A DNA stretch of 64,000 nt from Clostridiales bacterium (GTDB lineage: Bacteria; Bacillota; Clostridia; Oscillospirales; Acutalibacteraceae), in contig JAAYIY010000037.1 of assembly GCA_012523185.1 (NCBI GenBank), positions 35,745-99,744 on the forward strand, given 5' to 3'. Under the pieces are notes generated by a model, which searched no databases, was not told the DNA's origin, and was given only the letters and a program-made list of their open reading frames with translations. Both the position numbers and the translations under genes were made by a program. Positions 15,239 to 24,171 of this stretch are shown piece by piece. Numbering within the stretch: position 1 is the stretch's first letter; every line of letters starts with the position of its first letter.

Positions 15239-17554
15239 ATGGACGGCTGTTTAATTATTGAGGGCGGCGCGCTGCGCGGGATACACACCTCGGGCGTGCT
15301 TGATGTCCTGATGAAAAATGAAATATATATGTCGAGCGTCATAGGCGTTTCCGCCGGGGCGCTCAACGGTTTTAATTACATCTCAAGGCAGCCGGGGCGC
15401 TCTGCACGGGCAAACCTTGAATTTATAAAGGATGAAAGATATTTTAACCTCCTGAACATCGCCAGGAGAAAAAGCGTGTTTGGATTTGACTTTATGTTCG
15501 GGGGGATGAGCGAGATAATGCCCTTTGATTCTGACACGTTTGAAAACTCCGCGCAAAAGTTTTTTATTGTTGCGACAAACGTCGACACAGGCAAGCCTGT
15601 ATATTTTGAAAAGGGTGTCTGCTCCGATATTTTTGCCGCCGGAGCCGCGTCGGCAAGTCTCCCTTTTTTGTCGCCGCCTGTGACGATTGAGGGACGCGAA
15701 TATATCGACGGCGGCATTTCCGACCCTGTCCCGATAGAAAAAGCGCTGGCAGACGGTTACGGTAAAATTGTGGTTGTGCTTACGCGCCACAAGGGTTTCC
15801 GCAAGCCTACGATGCCGATACCTGAGCGGGAGACGGCAAAGATGCTTTATAAAGACAAGCCGGAGCTGCTGGAGGTAATCCTTAACACAAACAAAGCATA
15901 CAACGAAACGCTTGACCTCATCGACAGGCTTGAGGAGGAGGGCAGGATATTCGCTTTGAGACCGTCCTCGGAAATTGGCATCAACTTTTTTGACACAGAT
16001 TCCGACAGGCTCGGGTTTTTGTATCAAACGGGGATAACGGATGCCGGAAACAGTCTTGACGCGCTGCGCAAATATCTCGGGATTAAGACAAAGCCAAAAA
16101 GCTGCCGCGCGGGCGGAGTGAGGAAGTATGATATTTCAGATTACGCAAGCGAAAACCTTCTTTACAGCCGCGTCCAAACAATGAACGGCTTCGGCAGCAG
16201 GCTGACGGGCAGCGAGGGGCAGCGCAAATTCATAAGGTACCTAAAAAATGAGATACGCAAAATGAATTTGGAGATATATTCCGATCCCCACTTCTTTGAC
16301 CGATGGGAGGAAAAAGACAGGTCGCTCGTCATACACAGCCCTGGCGGCGCCGAAAATATCTCTGTTTCATCCGTTTTTCCATACTCCGGCGAAACAGATG
16401 AAAAAGGCGTGACGGCGGAGCTTGTTTATGCGGGCGGCCCCATAGAGTTTATTAACGCAAGGGATAAGATTCTTGTCACAAAGGTCAACAAGCCGGATTT
16501 TTTGCCGTCGTCGCTTTCCTTTGACAGGCGGAGGGCAAAACCGAAGGACGTCGATTTGCCGAAGAACTACACGGGACCAATAGCGGCATCTTTTTATCAT
16601 CTGTCCCTTTTAAAGGCCGCAAAGCTTGCGGGGGCAAGGGCGGCTGTCTGCGTCTGGGACGGCATGAGCGATGAGAGCATCAAGGGGCAGTATCTGCCGT
16701 TTGTGCTTGACTATCAGGGCATACCGGCAGTGTGGGTAAACGCGGCGGAAGGCAAAAAGGTGATTGACGCGGCGGAGGCGCACAGAAACGCCTCTTTCAC
16801 GCTGACCGCGGAAAAAGAGAGCTGCGCGCGCACCGAAACCTTTTACTGCATGATTGAGGGCGAAAACAAAGAAGAAGCCGTAATCATCAACAGCCACACT
16901 GACGGAACAAACTGTATCGAGGAAAACGGCGCGATTGCGATGCTTTCGCTCATAGATTGCCTGCGCGGTAAAAAGCTTAACAGGACGCATATATTCGTTT
17001 TTGTGACAGGTCATTTTCGCCTTCCGATGTTCAAAAGTCCGTTGGGCGGAGGTGTTCAAGCGACATCAAAGTGGCTTGGCGCACATCCCGATTTATGGGA
17101 CGGAAAAGGCGGGCATCTGAAGGCTGTCGCCGGTTTGTCAATCGAGCATCTCGGCTGCATGGAATGGAAGGATGTCGACGGAGTTTATGCCAAAACGGGA
17201 AATATCGAGACAGAAATAGTTTATACCGGAAACAAAATAATGGACGAAATTTATTACAGAGCGCTCGAGGGCAGAAGCCGTGTGCGCACTCTGACATTGC
17301 GCGGTCACAACCTTTTTCATTTTGGCGAGGGTCAGCCGCTGTTTAATGCCAAGATACCTGAAATAGCTTTCGTGGCGTCTCCGGACAGTCTTTGTGTTGT
17401 GAGTGAAAGCCATGAGATGGAGAAATTTGACGCGGCATTAATGATGCAGCAGACGCAGACATTCCTCAACTGCCTTACAATGATAGACGACATGCCGAAA
17501 TCCGCCATTGGGAGCTGCGAGCAGAACTCCCTCATCAGGGTGCGGAGAAAATGA
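15239..17554 (+). CDS. Patatin-like phospholipase fused to an M28-like peptidase domain
   Basis: A 771-residue two-domain protein with no signal peptide, so probably cytosolic. Residues 1-285 are patatin-like: oxyanion loop GGALRGIHTSGVLDVL, nucleophile elbow GVSAG with Ser38, and catalytic Asp157 in YIDGGISDP. Residues about 295-755 look like an M28 aminopeptidase fold: SRVQTMNGFGSRLTGSEGQ at its start, a PA-like insertion (about 395-530), then NSHTDG with candidate ligands His553/Asp555, EENGAIAMLSL, SIEHLG, and ESHEM near the end. The usual EE pair reads GHF, so peptidase activity is doubtful. Patatins of this type normally stop near 280 residues. AAAGGAGG supports the start. Confidence 0.8.
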   Translation: MDGCLIIEGGALRGIHTSGVLDVLMKNEIYMSSVIGVSAGALNGFNYISRQPGRSARANLEFIKDERYFNLLNIARRKSVFGFDFMFGGMSEIMPFDSDTFENSAQKFFIVATNVDTGKPVYFEKGVCSDIFAAGAASASLPFLSPPVTIEGREYIDGGISDPVPIEKALADGYGKIVVVLTRHKGFRKPTMPIPERETAKMLYKDKPELLEVILNTNKAYNETLDLIDRLEEEGRIFALRPSSEIGINFFDTDSDRLGFLYQTGITDAGNSLDALRKYLGIKTKPKSCRAGGVRKYDISDYASENLLYSRVQTMNGFGSRLTGSEGQRKFIRYLKNEIRKMNLEIYSDPHFFDRWEEKDRSLVIHSPGGAENISVSSVFPYSGETDEKGVTAELVYAGGPIEFINARDKILVTKVNKPDFLPSSLSFDRRRAKPKDVDLPKNYTGPIAASFYHLSLLKAAKLAGARAAVCVWDGMSDESIKGQYLPFVLDYQGIPAVWVNAAEGKKVIDAAEAHRNASFTLTAEKESCARTETFYCMIEGENKEEAVIINSHTDGTNCIEENGAIAMLSLIDCLRGKKLNRTHIFVFVTGHFRLPMFKSPLGGGVQATSKWLGAHPDLWDGKGGHLKAVAGLSIEHLGCMEWKDVDGVYAKTGNIETEIVYTGNKIMDEIYYRALEGRSRVRTLTLRGHNLFHFGEGQPLFNAKIPEIAFVASPDSLCVVSESHEMEKFDAALMMQQTQTFLNCLTMIDDMPKSAIGSCEQNSLIRVRRK

Positions 17555-17807
17555 CGTCAAGCAGCAGCAAAGACACAATGCCGGGCGTTCCCAAAACGGC
17601 GCCGGTGCCGAGAGTGTACCAGTTGACGGCGACAGTGACACCTGTGAGGAGCCCCACCGCGTTGACGGCGAACAGCGACGCCACACCCTGAAGGCAGGTT
17701 AGGAAAGCCGCTTTGGCAAAACGTCCCGTTTTAAGCATGGAGATTAGGACTGTAAGCGCGGCGCATGAAAGTATTGTAATTACAAGCACTGTTGACAAAA
17801 CGCTCAT
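17535..17807 (-). CDS. bofA: BofA-family membrane protein (pro-sigma-K processing inhibitor type)
   Basis: A 90-residue protein with an N-terminal hydrophobic helix, a central amphipathic stretch, and the family signature VNAVGLLTGVTVAVNWYTLG followed by LGTPGIVSLLLLDVI. BofA in B. subtilis sits in the outer forespore membrane and restrains SpoIVFB until engulfment is complete. GGAAAGGATAAG precedes the ATG at 17807. It is transcribed convergently with the patatin fusion and overlaps its last 20 bp. Together with spoIIGA-sigE it supports a sporulating lineage. Confidence 0.82.
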   Translation of the reverse strand: MSVLSTVLVITILSCAALTVLISMLKTGRFAKAAFLTCLQGVASLFAVNAVGLLTGVTVAVNWYTLGTGAVLGTPGIVSLLLLDVIFSAP

Positions 17808-18008
17808 TAAAGCTTATCCTTTCCCGGATTTATGTCACGTCGGGCATATATCCGCTTTTAAAATTTAATTTATCCGCTTGACGGGAGCGGCGCGCGGATG
17901 AACACCCTGCCGACTGCAAACTGCTCCGTCTCCCTTTTAATATTTATATTAAAAGTGGGACAAATATGATTAAACACGCAAATTTTATAAAATAAACACG
18001 GGAGATGT

Positions 18009-18974
18009 ATGACAATGTATCCGATGATATTAAAGCCCGCCGTCTCAAGCGCAATTTGGGGAGGCAGGAGGCTTATAAATGAATACGGCGTCGAAACAGA
18101 AAAGGAAAACGCAGCCGAGGCGTGGGTTCTTTCATGCCACCCGAACGGAAGCGCGACTGTCGTCAACGGCAAGCACGCGGGGCGCACGCTTAAATCCGTT
18201 TATGAAGAAAACAAGGAGATATGCGGCAAAAACTGTGAAAGGTTTGAGGATTTTCCGATTCTTATAAAGTTTATCGACGCGATGGACAACCTTTCAATCC
18301 AAGTTCACCCCGACGACGAATACGCGCGCGGCAAAGAAAACAGCGCCGGGAAAACAGAGTGCTGGTATATTCTTGACTGTGATGAAAACGCGTGCCTGAT
18401 TCTCGGGTTTAATGAAAATATAGATGCCGCAACATTCAAAAAGGCGATAGAAAATGACACACTGCTTGAATATGTCAACAAAGTTAAGATAAAAAAGGGC
18501 GACTTCTTTTTCATCGAATCAGGAACACTTCACGCAATCTGTAAAGGTGTTTTGCTTGTCGAAGTGCAGCAAAACTCCGACATAACATACAGGGTATATG
18601 ATTACAACAGGACGACAGCCGACGGAAAACAAAGAGAACTGCACATTCCAAAGGCTGTTGATGTCACAAACACAATTCCTTACTCTTTTAAAAGGGGTGG
18701 GAGGATATGTAAAGCACATGAGGTTTACAGCGGAAAAGAGAAGCTTATAAGCAGCGAACTTTTCACAGTGTCAAAAGTTAAGGTTGCAGACTTTTATGAG
18801 ACGACCGCGGACGAAAGCAGCTTTGTGTCCCTGCTTGCGATTGACGGTGAAGGCTCGCTTGAATGCCTCGGTGAAACAATCCTTCTGAAAAAAGGCGGCA
18901 GTGTATTTATACCGGCAGGAGCGGGAAAGGTCAAGGTTTACGGTGATATTGAATTAATCGAAACAAGGATTTAA
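18009..18974 (+). CDS. manA: Class I mannose-6-phosphate isomerase
   Basis: A 321-residue cupin-fold zinc enzyme interconverting mannose-6-phosphate and fructose-6-phosphate. Motifs: ILKPAVSSAIWGGRRL at the start, AEAWVLSCHP, the zinc motif LSIQVHPDDEYA, ECWYILD with the ligand Glu, and GTLHAICKGVLLVEVQQNSD around the active site; the short length is that of the Bacillus type. GGAG lies 4 bp before the ATG at 18009 and 10 bp before a second ATG at 18015, either of which could serve. The uxaB-like gene follows after 32 bp, so these are probably one sugar-catabolic operon. Confidence 0.93.
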   Translation: MTMYPMILKPAVSSAIWGGRRLINEYGVETEKENAAEAWVLSCHPNGSATVVNGKHAGRTLKSVYEENKEICGKNCERFEDFPILIKFIDAMDNLSIQVHPDDEYARGKENSAGKTECWYILDCDENACLILGFNENIDAATFKKAIENDTLLEYVNKVKIKKGDFFFIESGTLHAICKGVLLVEVQQNSDITYRVYDYNRTTADGKQRELHIPKAVDVTNTIPYSFKRGGRICKAHEVYSGKEKLISSELFTVSKVKVADFYETTADESSFVSLLAIDGEGSLECLGETILLKKGGSVFIPAGAGKVKVYGDIELIETRI

Positions 18975-19006
18975 TTTTTTGAATATATGGCACATGGAGA
19001 AAAAAG

Positions 19007-20476
19007 ATGAAAAATATTTCAGAATCTGTTAAAAAGACTTATGGAAGCCTTCCCGAAAAGGCACTTCAAATAGGTGAGGGCAATTTTTTAAGAGCCTTTT
19101 TCGGTACCATAGTCGAGCAAATGAACAGCCGTGGTTTGTTTAACGGCAGCATTGTGATGACACCGCCGCGCAGGTGGGAAAACTGTGCGAAGCTTAAGAC
19201 GCAAGACAACATATACACGGTGCTGAACAGGGGCGTTTTAAACGGGCGTGTGATCGAGCAGCCGCAAATTGTGACATCTGTGTCGCGGTGTGTTGATTCC
19301 GTTCTTGATTGGGAGGAAACAAAGCGCGTTGTTTGTCTTGAAGATTTAAAGGTTATCGTGTCAAACACCACCGAGGCGGGAATAAGATACTGTAAAGCTG
19401 ATTCACTTGACAATATTGCCGCCGCTTCTTATCCGGCAAAGCTTGCGGCACTTCTCTACACACGCTTCAAACACTTTAAAGGCGCTGACAAAAAGCTACT
19501 CATACTGCCCACAGAGCTTATAGAGCAAAATGGAACAGAGCTTCAAGAATGTGTGCTGAAATATGCCGACGATTGGAGATTTGGTGTCGACTTTGCGAGC
19601 TGGGTTGACAGGAGCTGCTGCTTTGCAAACACTCTTGTGGACAAGATTGTTTCAGGCTTTCCTTTTGAGGATTACGCCAAAACAGCAGAAAAGTTAGGAT
19701 ATGACGATCCGATGCTTGTGGCTTGTGAACCGTTTCTGTTTTGGGCAATAGAATGCCCCAAGCCTTACAGGAACTTGTTCCCGGCGGACAAGTGCGGGCT
19801 TGATATTGTTTTTTGTGACGATATTAAGCCGTACAAAAAAAGAAAGGTAAGGATATTAAACGGCGCCCACACAGCGACTGTCCTTGCGGCGTTCCTTTGC
19901 GGCTATGACACTGTGGGCGAGATGATGTCTGACAAGCTTTTTGTAAAGTATATTGACAGGCTTGTATACGAGGAAATTATTCCTGCCGCAAATATGGATA
20001 ATAGTTTTTTAAAAAGCTTTGCGGCGTCTGTTTTTGACAGGTTCGGCAACCCATATATAAAACACAAGCTTTTGGATATATCACTTAATTCTGTTTCAAA
20101 GTTTAACGCAAGATGTAAAGGCACATTACTTGACGCGATAAGGCTTAAAATTGATTGCGAAATTACAATCTTTTCTCTTGCCGCGCTCATATGCTTTTAT
20201 GACGGGACATTTCAAAACGGAGTATATTTCGGGACAAGAGGCGGCGAATCAGAAAAATATGAGATAAGGGACAGCGCGGAGGTTTTACGCTTTATGTCGG
20301 ATGCGTGGACAGGCTCCAATCCCGTCCAAAAGATTCTTTCAAACAAGGAGTTTTGGGAAATTGATTTGTCGGAGATTGACGGGCTTGAGCAAAAAGTGTC
20401 GGACAGAATTTTAAATATAAAAGAAAAAGGCATGAGGCGAGCCATTGAGATTTTGCTTGACGAAAGGAATGATTGA
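19007..20476 (+). CDS. uxaB: Mannitol dehydrogenase-family oxidoreductase, UxaB-like tagaturonate reductase
   Basis: A 489-residue long-chain NAD-dependent polyol dehydrogenase. The N-terminal Rossmann region has ALQIGEGNFLRAFFGTIVEQ and the conserved SNTTEAGI; the C-terminal catalytic region contains KKRKVRILNGAHTATVLAAF, whose Lys and His-containing segment is diagnostic, and ends in an all-helical domain. The FLRAF and NTTEAGI spellings are those of tagaturonate reductase (altronate oxidoreductase), a step in galacturonate breakdown. No other hexuronate genes are in the window, so substrate assignment is provisional. GGAGA precedes the ATG; the end overlaps the GNAT gene by 8 bp. Confidence 0.85.
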   Translation: MKNISESVKKTYGSLPEKALQIGEGNFLRAFFGTIVEQMNSRGLFNGSIVMTPPRRWENCAKLKTQDNIYTVLNRGVLNGRVIEQPQIVTSVSRCVDSVLDWEETKRVVCLEDLKVIVSNTTEAGIRYCKADSLDNIAAASYPAKLAALLYTRFKHFKGADKKLLILPTELIEQNGTELQECVLKYADDWRFGVDFASWVDRSCCFANTLVDKIVSGFPFEDYAKTAEKLGYDDPMLVACEPFLFWAIECPKPYRNLFPADKCGLDIVFCDDIKPYKKRKVRILNGAHTATVLAAFLCGYDTVGEMMSDKLFVKYIDRLVYEEIIPAANMDNSFLKSFAASVFDRFGNPYIKHKLLDISLNSVSKFNARCKGTLLDAIRLKIDCEITIFSLAALICFYDGTFQNGVYFGTRGGESEKYEIRDSAEVLRFMSDAWTGSNPVQKILSNKEFWEIDLSEIDGLEQKVSDRILNIKEKGMRRAIEILLDERND

Positions 20477-21053
20477 AATAAGTGTTTTTATAAGGCCGTA
20501 TGAGGCGAGGGATTACGACAGGGTCAGGCTCATTTGCATAGCGACCTCCGACACAAAAATCAGGAGCGAGTCAAAAAGGACATTTATTTTAAAAATGTAC
20601 TGCGACTATTACATCGAGTCGGAGCCGAAAAACTGCTTTGTTGCTGTTGACGGCGGCGCCGACGGTGCCGAGGAGCAGGTTGTGGGCTATATCCTTTGCG
20701 CGGCGGACTGTGAAAGCTATGCGAAAAACTTTTTAAAAAACTATGTTCCGAAAATAAAAGCGACCGGAAGGCTTAACGGCTTTACCGCGCGTTCCGAAGT
20801 TTTTCTTTATTCAAGATATGCCGCGTTTTTCCCCGCCCACTTGCACATTGATGTTTTGCCTGCGTATCAGCGGCTGGGGATTGGCAAAATGCTCACGGAT
20901 ACGCTGCTTGAGCATCTTCGTGAAATGAAGATAAAAGGAGTTATGCTCGTCGTGGGGAAAAAGAATGTCAAGGGACGCTCGTTTTACTACAAATACGGGT
21001 TTTCAGAAGTGGGCAAGGCAGGCCCCGGAGTTGTTTTTGGAATTGATTTATAA
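20469..21053 (+). CDS. GNAT-family N-acetyltransferase
   Basis: A 194-residue acyl-CoA-dependent acetyltransferase. The acetyl-CoA pyrophosphate loop reads LPAYQRLGIGKMLTDTLLEH (Q/RxxGxG/A pattern), after beta-4 HLHIDVLP, and the C-terminus shows GRSFYYKYGFSEVG, the usual final Tyr/GF motif. The ATG at 20469 overlaps the uxaB stop, with GAAAGG immediately before it; upstream TTG codons at 20445 and 20457 are possible alternatives. Residues 1-90 include an insertion relative to minimal GNATs, resembling O-GlcNAcase-associated acetyltransferase-like proteins. Substrate unknown. Confidence 0.85.
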   Translation: MIEISVFIRPYEARDYDRVRLICIATSDTKIRSESKRTFILKMYCDYYIESEPKNCFVAVDGGADGAEEQVVGYILCAADCESYAKNFLKNYVPKIKATGRLNGFTARSEVFLYSRYAAFFPAHLHIDVLPAYQRLGIGKMLTDTLLEHLREMKIKGVMLVVGKKNVKGRSFYYKYGFSEVGKAGPGVVFGIDL

Positions 21054-21364
21054 TTTTTACGAAACAAACAAGCTGTTAATATGTTTAAACGTCAAATAAT
21101 TTTGCACAAAGATATTTTAAAACGCATTGAAATGACACATTTTAGTAGATTTGGATGAATCATTATACTTTTATGTCACTTTTTTTCTAAATTTTTATGT
21201 AATTATGTTGACTTCTTATTAACGGAATGTTAATATTAGTACAACTAAAGTTATGACATCGTATCATATTATGTGCTAATGGCTATATTTCACGGCATAT
21301 ATTTTGTTACAGCCTTGTTTTTTCATTGACATTTGTACTATTTTTTTGACGGGAGTGCCGCTAA
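21054..21364. other. AT-rich leader in front of the surface island
   Basis: 311 bp of strongly AT-rich sequence that opens the co-directional island. It holds the candidate promoter at 21208-21236 and a second TTGACA at 21328-21333 without a good -10. No gene is visible. Confidence 0.55.
21208..21236 (+). promoter_or_regulatory. Candidate sigma-A promoter at the head of the surface island
   Basis: TTGACT (21208-21213) and TAATAT (21231-21236) with a 17-bp spacer, about 125 bp upstream of the EAL-like gene. The long leader could accommodate regulation. Confidence 0.55.
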
Positions 21365-22195
21365 ATGGGAGAAAAGAAGCCGGATGAAGCTAAGAATACA
21401 GCTGCCCCAAAGACAGACGCAGCCAAAGACACCGCCGCGAAGAAAAAGCCCGCGGCAAAGAAAAAGACTTCCGGCCGCTCAAGGCTGAGGGCGCTGGAGC
21501 TTACATACCAGCCTGTTTTTGACGTTCACTTAAACATGGCGATAGACTATGAAACAACCTTTAGGATAAACGACAGGCATATGGGCGTTCTCCTGCACGA
21601 TGCAATCATCCCCGTCGCGATGAAGTCTCCTCAGATCTGCGACTTGAACATATGGAATATTGAGGAGGTCTGCGACGCCATCATCCGCTGCGACAAGCGG
21701 GAGGCCGACATAAACAGGGTCATAATCCCGATGTCAGTCAGATACCTTTCCAGGAAAACCATGTTCCGCCAAATTGTTAAAATTGTCGAGACAAAAGGTG
21801 TGAACCCCGATAAATTCTGTTTCAACATCAGCGAAAACATTCTTGAGTCTGAAAAACTGCAAGTCAAGGAAAACATCAAATCTTTACGCGAATACGGCTT
21901 CCTCGTCTCAATAGACGATTTTGGAGTCGAGTACACCGCGTTGTCACATTTAGGTCAGTATGAAGTCGATTATATAGGTCTTAACTCAAGCCTTGTCGAG
22001 GACATAATGACAAACGAACGGACACAGAACATGGTTCAGGGGATAATGGATTTTGTAAAGAAACTCGATTCTCAGGTCAAAGTGGACGGTGTGGATTCTA
22101 AGGAAAAGGCCGAACTCCTGCGCAGCATGGGCGCTGACCAGATGAAGGGCGGATTTTATGGGAAGCCGATAAGCGAAAGGCAAATCAGAACCTGA
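21365..22195 (+). CDS. Degenerate EAL-domain protein
   Basis: A 276-residue cytosolic protein. Residues 1-40 are a Lys/Ala-rich tail (KKKPAAKKKTSGRSR). The rest is an EAL domain: YQPVFDVHLNMAIDYETTFR (signature ETT instead of EAL/EVL), VIIPMSVRYL where the metal Asn is lost, FNISENILE retaining the Glu, SIDDFGVEYTALSHL retaining the DDFG loop (Asp184/Asp185), YIGLNSS where the usual Lys is Gly, and VDGVDSKEKAELL for the EGVE motif. Phosphodiesterase activity on c-di-GMP is unlikely; a binding or scaffold role is more plausible. It opens the surface-protein island, so it may couple c-di-GMP to it (inference). Confidence 0.85.
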   Translation: MGEKKPDEAKNTAAPKTDAAKDTAAKKKPAAKKKTSGRSRLRALELTYQPVFDVHLNMAIDYETTFRINDRHMGVLLHDAIIPVAMKSPQICDLNIWNIEEVCDAIIRCDKREADINRVIIPMSVRYLSRKTMFRQIVKIVETKGVNPDKFCFNISENILESEKLQVKENIKSLREYGFLVSIDDFGVEYTALSHLGQYEVDYIGLNSSLVEDIMTNERTQNMVQGIMDFVKKLDSQVKVDGVDSKEKAELLRSMGADQMKGGFYGKPISERQIRT

Positions 22196-22231
22196 CTTTG
22201 GCGGGTAACATTCAGGTAGGAGTTGATAAGT

Positions 22232-23107
22232 TTGGGCAAAAAGAAAAAGGCGGATAAAAACATCAATCAGTCCCCGCTGTCCGTCTCGGCGCAGGGAGAC
22301 AAGGGTCCTTACATACCGGCGCTTTCAATGGCTGACGCGAGCAAAAGATACGACGTCAACACGACGGCAGAGAAGGTTCGTCGCAGGGATTTCCTCATAC
22401 GCCTTGTGGCGATAATCCTTTTGGCGCTGTTAATAATCCTCGGCATCGGATATTGCAGCATGGAGATTCTCAACAAAGCGGGGAGGTTTACTGTCAGCCT
22501 GACGCCCAACGAATACGGCATCTCTCTTTCGGACAATCCGGATTTTGAAAACCCCACATTAAATCTTTACGCGGATCCGATTGAAGAAATGGACAACATC
22601 ACAAAGAAATGGATTCAAAACCTTAACGGCGAGTTGGGGGATGATCCCGTTTATGAAGATTTCAACGATATTGATAAGATATGGGGTCAGCACAACGGCA
22701 AAAACTACATAGCTTACACCTTCGGCGTCAAAAACGCGAGCGCGGGTGAAGACGACGTCGTTTCATATAGAGTGACGCTTGACACCAACTATGCATATAA
22801 AGGCGCGGACGAGGCTGTTCGCGTGGCTGTTTTTAAAAACGGTGTCCCAACAATTTACGCAAAGCCGAAAAAGGGGACGCCGGATGGTCTTGAGGACTTT
22901 GAGGCGGATAAAAACTTTGTGTCTGACGACATTGTCATGGACGAGATAAGGTCGGACTTCAAAGTAGGCGAAATGGACAGATACACTGTTGTAATCTGGC
23001 TCGAGGGCGAGGATCCTGAATGTGTAAACGATATTATGGGAGGGGAGGCCAAGTTTTCGATGAACTTTACTGTCATCGGCGGCAAGAGCTCTGATAACGC
23101 CGGATGA
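22232..23107 (+). CDS. Membrane-anchored surface protein with C-terminal WLEGxDxxC motif
   Basis: About 291 residues from TTG 22232 (AGGAG 9 bp upstream; TTG 22223 abuts the ribosome site and is rejected). The N-terminal 55 residues are cytoplasmic and basic, a single transmembrane helix follows (about 58-80, LVAIILLALLIILGIGYC), then an extracytoplasmic beta-rich domain with SLTPNEYGISLSDNPDFENP, HNGKNYIAYTFGVKN and the ending TVVIWLEGEDPECVNDIMGG. I have the impression of an uncharacterised family common in Clostridia. The terminal motif recurs in the two SipW-type substrates downstream, suggesting a shared fold; this copy is anchored rather than released. Confidence 0.75.
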   Translation: MGKKKKADKNINQSPLSVSAQGDKGPYIPALSMADASKRYDVNTTAEKVRRRDFLIRLVAIILLALLIILGIGYCSMEILNKAGRFTVSLTPNEYGISLSDNPDFENPTLNLYADPIEEMDNITKKWIQNLNGELGDDPVYEDFNDIDKIWGQHNGKNYIAYTFGVKNASAGEDDVVSYRVTLDTNYAYKGADEAVRVAVFKNGVPTIYAKPKKGTPDGLEDFEADKNFVSDDIVMDEIRSDFKVGEMDRYTVVIWLEGEDPECVNDIMGGEAKFSMNFTVIGGKSSDNAG

Positions 23108-23217
23108 GTTGGGGGAGACTCGCCCGTCACATCACGCTCCGGTCAAAGCTTGGCGGCCTTCCAAAATGTCTTTGACACTTTGGATAAATATTACAAATCT
23201 AAATTGGAGGAAAATTT

Positions 23218-24018
23218 ATGAAAAAGCGTTCAATTCTTTCAGCAGTCGCTATGCTTTTAGTGTCTGCGCTTGTTCTGACTTCAGCAACATACGCTTGGTT
23301 CGCCAGCGGTTCCGCCGCGAGCGCCAGCGCGATTACTGCTACTGTAGCTAACAGCGACGGAACTCTCCTTATTTCCGCCGATGGCGGCACAACATGGAAG
23401 ACCGCAGTCGCGATGGGATTAGACCCCACTGACGAGGACGACGCTTACGGTGATTTTGTCGAGTCGACACTCGTATTTCCGAACATCGGCTCATCGGCAG
23501 CGGGCCGCCTTATCCCTGTTTCCGGAACACCGTCTTCAGGTTCCATAACATTTATGGACGGCAGTCTTGAGGGAACCGCGTTCACATCAAAGACTGCAAC
23601 GGCAGGCTGGGTAAAGGTTTTATTGAAGGTCAAGTCGACAGTCGCCACCACAATCACAGTAGCTCCGGCGTTTTCGACAGCAGCCGATTTCGGTTACTGC
23701 TACTTTGTAGTGAACAGCACGGGCTATCTCTACGGTGTTGGAGCTTCCAGGGAGTATTTCCCGATAGCCACATCCGGGGGCACAGTCACAGGTGTTGACA
23801 GCAACGGCAACGCAATAATGGACATCGGCGACTCATCCCACCCCGTGCTTGCGGCACAGCAGACGACAGTTTCGCAGGGCTCTTATGACATAACGGCTGC
23901 GGCCGACACATCATATGATGTTGTTTTCTACATGTGGGCAGAAGGCAATGACGCCGCTTGCACAGGCGCGGTTGCTTCCTCGGCACTCAGCTGCTCAGTG
24001 GCTTTCACAAAAGCCTAA
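23218..24018 (+). CDS. SipW-type signal peptide protein, TasA/camelysin-like surface subunit
   Basis: A 266-residue secreted protein. The signal peptide is of the SipW-dependent class: basic MKKRS, hydrophobic core, and SATYAWFASG in place of a plain AxA site (about residues 24-33), as in TasA/CalY-type proteins. The mature part is Ser/Thr/Ala/Gly-rich and beta-rich with few charged residues, and ends with VVFYMWAEGNDAACTGAV, the shared WxEGxDxxC motif. Low charge and small-residue composition suit a fibre or matrix subunit. AGGAGG-type site GGAGGAAAA precedes the ATG. It is followed by a cluster of hairpins before the peptidase gene. Confidence 0.8.
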   Translation: MKKRSILSAVAMLLVSALVLTSATYAWFASGSAASASAITATVANSDGTLLISADGGTTWKTAVAMGLDPTDEDDAYGDFVESTLVFPNIGSSAAGRLIPVSGTPSSGSITFMDGSLEGTAFTSKTATAGWVKVLLKVKSTVATTITVAPAFSTAADFGYCYFVVNSTGYLYGVGASREYFPIATSGGTVTGVDSNGNAIMDIGDSSHPVLAAQQTTVSQGSYDITAAADTSYDVVFYMWAEGNDAACTGAVASSALSCSVAFTKA

Positions 24019-24032
24019 TTAACAGCACGTTT

Positions 24033-24062
24033 TGTGCCGGGCGGTTTTGCCCGTCCGGCACA
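24033..24062 (+). terminator. Hairpin after the first surface-subunit gene
   Basis: TGTGCCGG (24033-24040) pairs with CCGGCACA (24055-24062); inner bases can also pair. The downstream T run is short. It probably limits read-through into the peptidase gene so that the subunit is made in excess. Confidence 0.6.
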
Positions 24063-24081
24063 CCCCTTTAAATCTCCCCCG

Positions 24082-24162
24082 GTAGGGTCGGTTTCAAACC
24101 GCCCTAAAATATAATAGTGATTAGCTAAACACTAAATTAGGGCTGCTTGAAGCAGTCCCTAC
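24082..24162. repeat. 81-bp twin-hairpin, MITE-like element
   Basis: The segment begins GTAGGG and ends CCCTAC. Each end is itself a hairpin: TAGGG-CGGTTT/AAACCG-CCCTA on the left and AGGG-CTGCTT/AAGCAG-TCCCT on the right, so the ends are inverted repeats of each other with compensatory differences in the stems. No clear target duplication was found. Confidence 0.55.
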
Positions 24163-24171
24163 AAGAGAGTT

